Below are positions 56,301-64,000 of a stretch of 64,000 bases of DNA, piece by piece. Below the pieces are notes generated by a model that ran no database searches, was not told the DNA's origin, and saw nothing but the letters and a program-made list of their open reading frames with translations. Source of the DNA: Eledone cirrhosa (lineage: Eukaryota > Mollusca > Cephalopoda > Octopoda > Eledonidae); contig OZ024744.1 in NCBI GenBank assembly GCA_964016885.1, positions 110,258,536 to 110,322,535 on the forward strand, written 5' to 3'. How positions within the stretch are numbered: position 1 is the first letter of the stretch; the number at the start of each line of letters is the position of its first letter. The translations under genes were made by a program, and so were the position numbers.

Positions 56301-59300
56301 CAATCCACTATAACTTTCCTTGCCCTGAACACAGTAAAACTACACAACCCACTATAACATACCTTGCCCTGAACACAGTAAAACTACACAATCCAATGTA
56401 ACTTACCTTGCCCTGAACACAGTAAAACTGCATAATCCACTATAACTTACCTTGCCCTGAACACAGTAAAACTACACAATCCACTATAACTTACCTTGCC
56501 CTGAACACAGTAAAACTACACAATCCACTATAAATTACCTTGCCCTGAACACAGTAAAACTACACAATCCACTATAACTTACCTTGCCCTGAACACAGTA
56601 AAACTACACAATCCACTATAACTTACCTTGCCCTGAACACTGTAAAACTACATAATCCACTATAACTTACCTTGCCCTGAAACAGTAAAACTACACAAAC
56701 CACTATAACTTACCTTGCCCTGAACACAGTAAAACTACACGATCCACTATAACTTACCTTGCCCTGAACACAGTAAAACTACACGATCCACTATAACTTA
56801 CCTTGCCCTGAACACAGTAAAACTACACAATCCACTATAACTAACCTTGCTCTGAACACAGTAAAACTATACAATCTACCATAACTTACCTTGCCCTGAA
56901 CACAGTAAAACTACACAATCCACTATAACTTACCTTGACCTGAACAGAGTAAAACTACGCAATCCACTATAACTTACCTTGCCCTGAACACAGTAAAACT
57001 ACACAATCCACTATAACTTACCTTGCCCTGAACACAGTAAAACTACACAATCCACTATAACTTACCTTGCCCTGAACACTGTAAAACTACATAATCCACT
57101 ATAACTTACCTTGCCCTGAAACAGTAAAACTACGCAAACCACTATAACTTACCTTGCCCTGAACACAGTAAAACTACACAATCCACTATAACTTACCTTG
57201 CCCTGAACACAGTAAAACTACACAATCCACTATAACTTACCTTGCCCTGAACACAGTAAAACTACACAATCCACTATAACTTACCTTGCCCTGAACACAG
57301 TAAAACTACACGATCCACTATAACTTACCTTGCCCTGAACACAGTAAAACTACACGATCCACTATAACTTACCTTGCCCTGAACACAGTAAAACTACACA
57401 ATCCACTATAACTAACCTTGCTCTGAAGACAGTAAAACTATACAATCTACCATAACTTACCTTGCCTTGAACACAGTAAAACTACACAATCCACTATAAC
57501 TTACCTTGACCTGAACAGAGTAAAACTACGCAATCCACTAAAACTTACCTTGCACTGGACACAATAAAACTACACAACCCACTATAACTTACCTTGCCCT
57601 GAACACACTAAAACTACACAATCCACTATAACTTACCTTGCACTGGACACAGTAAAACTACACAATCCACTATAACTTACCTTGACCTGAACAGAGTAAA
57701 ACTACACAATCCACTATAACTTACCTTGACCTGAACAGAGTAAAACTACACAATCCACTATAACTTACCTTGCCCTGAACAGAGTAAAACTACACAATCC
57801 ACTATAACTTACCTTGACCTGAACAGAGTAAAACTACACAATCCACTATAACTTACCTTGACCTGAACAGAGTAAAACTACACAATCCACTATAACTTAC
57901 CTTGACCTGAACAGAGTAAAACTACACAATCCACTATAACTTACCTTGCCCTGAACACAGTAAAACTACACAATCCACTATAAATTACGTTGCCCTGAAC
58001 ATACTAATACTACACAATCTTCTATAACTTACCTTGCCCTGAACACAGTAAAACTACACAATCCACTATAACTTTCCTTGCCCTGAACACAGTAAAACTA
58101 CACAACCCACTATAACATACCTTGCCCTGAACACACTAAAACTACACAATCCACTGTAACTTACCTTGCCCTGAACACAGTAAAACTGCATAATCCACTA
58201 TAACTTACCATGCCCTGAACACAGTAAAACTACACAATCCACTATAACTTACCTTGCCCTGAACACAGTAAAACTACACAATCCACTATAAATTACCTTG
58301 CCCTGAACACAGTAAAACTACACAATCCACTATAACTTACCTTGCCCTGAACACAGTAAAACTACACAATCCACTATAACTTACCTTGCCCTGAACACTG
58401 TAAAACTACATAAGCCACTATAACTTACCTTGCCCTGAAACAGTAAAACTACACAAACCACTATAACTTACCTTGCCCTGAACACAGTAAAACTACACGA
58501 TCCACTATAACTTACCTTGCCTTGAACACAGTAAAACTACACGATCCACTATAACTTACCTTGCCCTGAACACAGTAAAACTACACAATCCACTATAACT
58601 AACCTTGCTCTGAACACAGTAAAACTACACAATCCACTATAACTTACCTTGCCCTGAACACAGAAAAACTACACAATCCACTATAACTAACCTTGCTCTG
58701 AACACAGTAAAACTATACAATCCACCATAACTTACCTTGCCCTGAACACAGTAAAACTACACAATCCACTATAACTTACCTTGACCTGAACAGACTAAAA
58801 CTACACAATCCTCTATAACTTACCTTGCCCTGAACACACTAAAACTACACAATCCACTATAACTTACCTTGCACTGAAAACAGTAAAACTACACAACCCA
58901 CTATAACTTACCTTGCTCTGAGCACAGTAAAACTACACAATCCACTATAACTTACCTTGCCCTGAACATAGTAAAAGAACGTAATCCACTATAACTTACC
59001 TTCCTTTGAACACAGTAAAACTACACAATCCACTATAATTTACCTTGCCCTGAACACAGTAAAACTACAAGATCCACTATAACTTACCTTGCTCTGAACA
59101 CAGTAAAACTACATAATCCACTATAACTTACCTTGCCCTGAACACAGTAAAACTAACACAATCCACTATAACTTACCTTGCCCTGAACACAGTAAAACTA
59201 CACAATCCACTATAAATTACGTTGCCCTGAACATACTAAAACTACACAATCTTCTATAACTTACCTTGCCCTGAACACAGTAAAACTGCATAATCCACTA

Positions 59301-59490
59301 TAAATTACCTTGCCCTGAACACAGTAAAACTACACAATCCACTATAACTTACCTTGCCCTGAACACAGTAAAACTACACAATCCACTATAACTTACCTTG
59401 CCCTGAACACTGTAAAACTACATAATCCACTATAACTTACCTTGCCCTGAAACAGTAAAAGTACACAAACCACTATAACTTACCTTGCCC
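56300..59490. repeat. Module L copy 5 with a 571-bp internal duplication
   Basis: ACGCAATCC occurs twice, at 56957 and 57528, 571 bp apart (13 monomers less one base); GAAACAG, CACGATCC and ATCTACC are likewise doubled. The remainder follows module L: GGACACAATAAAAC, GACCTGAACAGAG run, CATACTAATAC, ACTTTCC, ACATACC, CTGCATAATCC, TTACCATGCCC, CATAG at 58967. The doubled part is repeated intact 4,927 bp further on. Confidence 0.8.
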
Positions 59491-61300
59491 TGAACACAGT
59501 AAAACTACACATTCCACTATAACTTACCTTGCCCTGAACACAGTAAAACTACACAATCCACTATAACTAACCTTGCTCTGAACACAGTAAAACTATACAA
59601 TCCACCATAACTTACCTTGCCCTGAACACAGTAAAACTACACAATCCACTATAACTTACCTTGACCTGAACACAGTAAAACTACACAATCCTCTATAACT
59701 TACCTTGCCCTGAACACACTAAAACTACACAATCCACTATAACTTACCTTGCACTGAAAACAGTAAAACTACACAACCCACTATAACTTATCTTGCTCTG
59801 AACACAGTAAAACTACACAATCCACTATAACTTACCTTGCCCTGAACATAGTAAAAGAACGTAATCCACTATAACTTACCTTCCTTTGAACACAGTAAAA
59901 CTACACAATCCACTATAACTTACTTTGCTCTGAACACAGTAAAACTACACAATCCACCTTAACTTACCTTGCTCTGAACACAGTAAAACTACACAATCCA
60001 CTTCAACTTACCTTGCTCTGAACACAGTAAAACTACACAATCCACTATAACTTACCTTGCCCTGAACACAGTAAAACTACAAGATCCACTATAACTTACC
60101 TTGCTCTGAACACAGTAAAACTACATAATCCACTATAACTTACCTTGCCCTGAACACAGTAAAACTAACACAATCCACTATAACTTACCTTGCCCTGAAC
60201 ACAGTAAAACTACACGATCCACTATAACTTACCTTGCCCTGAACACAGTAAAACTACACAATCCACTATAACTAACCTTGCTCTGAACACAGTAAAACTA
60301 TACAATCTACCATAACTTACCTTGCCCTGAACACAGTAAAACTACACAATCCACTATAACTTACCTTGACCTGAACAGAGTAAAACTACACAATCCACTA
60401 TAACTTACCTTGCACTGGACACAATAAAACTACACAACCCACTATAACTTACCTTGCCCTGAACACACTAATACTACACAATCCACTATAACTTACCTTG
60501 CACTGGACACAGTAAAACTACACAATCCACTATAACTTACCTTGACCTGAACAGAGTAAAACTACACAATCCACTATAACTTACCTTGACCTGAACAGAT
60601 TAAAACTACACAATCCACTATAACTTACCTTGACCTGAACAGAGTAAAACTACACAATCCACTATAACTTACCTTGACCTGAACAGAGTAAAACTACACA
60701 ATCCACTATAACTTACCTTGCCCTGAACACAGTAAAACTACACAATCCACTATAACTTACCTTGACCTGAACAGAGTAAAACTACACAATCCACTATAAC
60801 TTACCTTGCACTGAAAACGGTAAAACTACACAACCCACTATAACTTACCTTGCCCTGAACATAGTAAAAGAACGTAATCCACTATAACTTACCTTCCTTT
60901 GAACACAGTAAAACTACACAATCCACTATAATTTACCTTGCCCTGAACACAGTAAAACTACAAGATCCACTATAACTTACCTTGCTCTGAACACAGTAAA
61001 ACTACATAATCCACTATAGCTTACCTTGCCCTGAACACAGTAAAACTACATAATCCGCTATAACTTACCTTGCCCTGAACACAGTAAAACTAACACAATC
61101 CACTATAACTTACCTTGCCCTGAACACAGTAAAACTACACAATCCACTATAACTTACCTTGCCCTGAACACAGTAAAACTACACAATCCACTATAAATTA
61201 CGTTGCCCTGAACATACTAAAACTACACAATCTTCTATAACTTACCTTGCCCTGAACACAGTAAAACTACACAATCCACTATAACTTTCCTTGCCCTGAA
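59490..61300. repeat. Module K copy 6
   Basis: Lacks the opening CTACACTATCC part of module K. CTAACC at 59567 is 4,795 bp after its equivalent at 54772 and CATAG at 59847 is 4,795 bp after 55052. CATAG at 60860 and GATT at 60598 are 4,927 bp after theirs. The extra 132 bp are the three-monomer cassette annotated next. It also has an extra CATAATCC monomer with ACTATAGC near 61,016. Confidence 0.82.
59917..60050. repeat. Three-monomer family-A cassette inside module K
   Basis: Three successive monomers read ACTTACTTTGCTCTG, CCACCTTAACTTACC and CCACTTCAACTTACC. That ordered triplet is the signature of family-A stretches such as about 28,870-28,985, 43,880-43,975 and 49,375-49,480, and is absent from the same place in module K copies 1, 3, 4 and 5 (for example about 55,110). 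The stretch adds exactly 132 bp and both flanks continue the K order without change, so it reads as an in-register patch from family A. Confidence 0.83.
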
Positions 61301-64000
61301 CACAGTAAAACTACACAATCCACTGTAACTTACCTTGCCCCGAACACAGTAAAACTGCATAATCCACTATAAGTTACCTTGCCCTGAACACAGTAAAACT
61401 ACACAATCCACTATAACTTACCTTGCCCTGAACACAGTAAAACTACACAATCCACTATAAATTACCTTGCCCTGAACACAGTAAAACTACACAATCCACT
61501 ATAACTTACCTTGCCCTGAACACAGTAAAACTACACAATCCACTATAACTTACCTTGCCCTGAACACTGTAAAACTACATAATCCACTATAACTTACCTT
61601 GCCCTGAAACAGTAAAACTACACAAACCACTATAACTTACCTTGCCCTGAACACAGTAAAACTACACGATCCACTATAACTTACCTTGCCCTGAACACAG
61701 TAAAACTACACGATCCACTATAACTTACCTTGCCCTGAACACAGTAAAACTACACAATCCACTATAACTAACCTTGCTCTGAACACAGTAAAACTATACA
61801 ATCTACCATAACTTACCTTGCCCTGAACACAGTAAAACTACACAATCCACTATAACTTACCTTGACCTGAACAGAGTAAAACTACGCAATCCACTATAAC
61901 TTACCTTGCCCTGAACACAGTAAAACTGCACAATCCACTATAACTTACCTTGCCCTGAACACAGTAAAACTACACAATCCACTATAACTTACCTTGCCCT
62001 GAACACTGTAAAACTACATAATCCACTATAACTTACCTTGCCCTGAAACAGTAAAACTACGCAAACCACTATAACTTACCTTGCCCTGAACACAGTAAAA
62101 CTACACAATCCACTATAACTTACCTTGCCCTGAACACAGTAAAACTACACAATCCACTATAACTTACCTTGCCCTGAACACAGTAAAACTACACAATCCA
62201 CTATAACTTACCTTGCCCTGAACACAGTAAAACTACACGATCCACTATAACTTACCTTGCCCTGAACACAGTAAAACTACACGATCCACTATAACTTACC
62301 TTGCCCTGAACACAGTAAAACTACACAATCCACTATAACTAACCTTGCTCTGAACACAGTAAAACTATACAATCTACCATAACTTACCTTGCCCTGAACA
62401 CAGTAAAACTACACAATCCACTATAACTTACCTTGACCTGAACAGAGTAAAACTACGCAATCCACTAAAACTTACCTTGCACTGGACACAATAAAACTAC
62501 ACAACCCACTATAACTTACCTTGCCCTGAACACACTAAAACTACACAATCCACTATAACTTACCTTGCACTGGACACAGTAAAACTACACAATCCACTAT
62601 AACTTACCTTGACCTGAACAGAGTAAAACTACACAATCCACTATAACTTACCTTGACCTGAACAGAGTAAAACTACACAATCCACTATAACTTACCTTGC
62701 CCTGAACAGAGTAAAACTACACAATCCACTATAACTTACCTTGACCTGAACAGAGTAAAACTACACAATCCACTATAACTTACCTTGACCTGAACAGAGT
62801 AAAACTACACAATCCACTATAACTTACCTTGACCTGAACAGAGTAAAACTACACAATCCACTATAACTTACCTTGCCCTGAACACAGTAAAACTACACAA
62901 TCCACTATAAATTACGTTGCCCTGAACATACTAATACTACACAATCTTCTATAACTTACCTTGCCCTGAACGCAGTAAAACTACACAATCCACTATAACT
63001 TTCCTTGCCCTGAACACAGTAAAACTACACAACCCACTATAACATACCTTGCCCTGAACACAGTAAAACTACACAATCCACTGTAACTTACCTTGCCCTG
63101 AACACAGTAAAACTGCATAATCCACTATAACTTACCATGCCCTGAACACAGTAAAACTACACAATCCACTATAACTTACCTTGCCCTGAACACAGTAAAA
63201 CTACACAATCCACTATAACTTACCTTGCCCTGAACACAGTAAAACTACACAATCCACTATAACTTACCTTGCCCTGAACACAGTAAAACTACACAATCCA
63301 CTATAACTAACCTTGCTCTGAACACAGTAAAACTACACAATCCACTATAACTTACCTTGCCCTGAACACAGAAAAACTACACAATCCACTATAACTAACC
63401 TTGCTCTGAACACAGTAAAACTATACAATCCACCATAACTTACCTTGCCCTGAACACAGTAAAACTACACAATCCACTATAACTTACCTTGACCTGAACA
63501 GAGTAAAACTACACAATCCTCTATAACTTACCTTGCCCTGAACACACTAAAACTACACAATCCACTATAACTTACCTTGCACTGAAAACAGTAAAACTAC
63601 ACAACCCACTATAACTTACCTTGCTCTGAGCACAGTAAAACTACACAATCCACTATAACTTACCTTGCCCTGAACATAGTAAAAGAACGTAATCCACTAT
63701 AACTTACCTTCCTTTGAACACAGTAAAACTACACAATCCACTATAATTTACCTTGCCCTGAACACAGTAAAACTACAAGATCCACTATAACTTACCTTGC
63801 TCTGAACACAGTAAAACTACATAATCCACTATAACTTACCTTGCCCTGAACACAGTAAAACTAACACAATCCACTATAACTTACCTTGCCCTGAACACAG
63901 TAAAACTACACAATCCACTATAAATTACGTTGCCCTGAACATACTAAAACTACACAATCTTCTATAACTTACCTTGCCCTGAACACAGTAAAACTGCATA
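61300..64000. repeat. Module L copy 6 (runs off the window)
   Basis: Repeats module L copy 5 at an offset of 4,927 bp, including both ACGCAATCC monomers (61884, 62455), CATACTAATAC and TTACCATGCCC (about 63,131). Between about 63,180 and 63,300 the offset drops to 4,708 bp, so about five monomers are missing here relative to 58.3-58.6 kb. CATAG at 63675 and CTGCATA at the last bases show the array continuing beyond the window. Confidence 0.8.

Larger units (their letters stand above)
1..64000. repeat. 44-bp satellite array, about 1,450 tandem monomers
   Basis: The whole window is head-to-tail copies of one 44-bp monomer. Bases 47-90 are an exact consensus copy; I number the monomer from the C that opens CCACTATAAC. 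Its core elements are ACTTACCTTG (monomer bases 10-18 region), CTGAACACAG (21-30) and TAAAACTACA (31-40). The composition is 17 A, 14 C, 10 T and 3 G, about 39% GC, with no CpG. Most copies differ from consensus at zero to four bases. Recurrent length variants are 43 bp (CTGAAACAGT or CACAGAAAAC), 45 bp (AAACTAACACAATCC) and 26 bp (18-bp deletion). On the plus strand TAA, TGA and TAA start at monomer bases 7, 22 and 31, all in one phase. Because 44 is not divisible by three, every frame meets them every 132 bp. The minus strand has stops in all three phases. No long ORF is possible and I see no non-satellite base. Confidence 0.98.

Noticed and set aside
1..64000. CRISPR array
   Set aside because: Repeat units abut directly at 44 bp with no unique spacers, and every part of the unit is conserved. 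There is no leader and no cas gene.
1..64000. Gene encoding a tandem-repeat protein
   Set aside because: The period of 44 bp is not a multiple of three and the consensus has stop codons on both strands that block every frame within about 132 bp. No ORF can run through more than three monomers without an indel.
1..64000. Telomeric or subtelomeric simple repeat
   Set aside because: No TTAGGG, TTTAGGG, TTAGG or other short telomere motif is seen in tandem. A subtelomeric location cannot be excluded, but nothing here shows it.
1..64000. CENP-B box or known centromeric alpha satellite
   Set aside because: The monomer is 44 bp and has no CTTCG-type box or CGGG core; the consensus lacks CpG altogether. 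A centromeric role is possible only by analogy.
1..64000. Transposable element or LTR
   Set aside because: I see no terminal repeats, target-site duplications, poly-A tails, reverse transcriptase or transposase frames. The long-range similarity is fully explained by duplicated monomer blocks.
1..64000. TATAA and TTGCCC/TATAAC as promoter boxes
   Set aside because: TATAA is part of every consensus monomer and recurs each 44 bp with no gene downstream. It is a by-product of the repeat, not evidence of promoters.
1..64000. Stem-loops or terminators in the monomer
   Set aside because: CTGAACACAG and GTAAAACTAC each have only three-base complementary ends. No stem long enough to matter is present, and no T-run follows.

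Overview
The window is one uninterrupted satellite-DNA array. From the first base to the last it consists of head-to-tail copies of a 44-bp, A/C-rich, noncoding monomer; bases 47-90 are a copy that matches the consensus exactly, and there are about 1,450 copies in 64 kb. I found no protein-coding gene, RNA gene, transposon, CRISPR array, prokaryotic regulatory signal or unique-sequence spacer. An array of this length and homogeneity points to heterochromatic (pericentromeric, subtelomeric or similar) DNA of a eukaryote. I do not recognise the monomer and will not name a species. Both window ends lie inside the array, so its true limits are not visible.

The array is not a simple tandem repeat. 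Monomers carry diagnostic point variants and 1-bp or 18-bp length changes, and these recur in the same order over kilobases. By eye they resolve into two related families of higher-order blocks. Family A fills about 1-26,390 as five successive copies (7.6, 6.9, 6.4, 4.1 and 1.3 kb) and returns as islands at about 28.2-29.1, 43.2-44.7 and 48.7-52.3 kb. Family B fills most of 26.4-64 kb. It is built from a few modules that I call J, K, L and S, reshuffled in variable order. Typical B markers are AATAAA created in a GGACACAATAAAAC monomer, ATCTACCAT, and ACGCAATCC. The offsets between copies are constant over kilobases: 7,656, 5,324 then 5,500, 9,839, 4,927, and 7,419 then 6,934 bp. Where an offset changes, it usually changes by whole monomers (44, 88, 132, 176, 220 bp). 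This is what unequal exchange or replication slippage in monomer register would produce.

The most unusual points are these. (1) On the minus strand nearly every monomer carries a perfect 5' splice-site consensus, AAG|GTAAGT, six bases after a plausible 3' splice site ending TTCAG|GG; correspondingly the plus strand resembles the 5' end of U1 snRNA. (2) An exact three-monomer family-A cassette sits inside a family-B block at about 59,917-60,050. (3) Nested duplications give a relative order of events. (4) The sequence that opens the window returns at 51,524. (5) The strands differ strongly in composition, and the consensus has no CpG while many variant positions are CpG/CpA pairs. No function is demonstrated for any of these. 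Module boundaries below are by-eye estimates, generally good to about one or two monomers unless an exact base is given.
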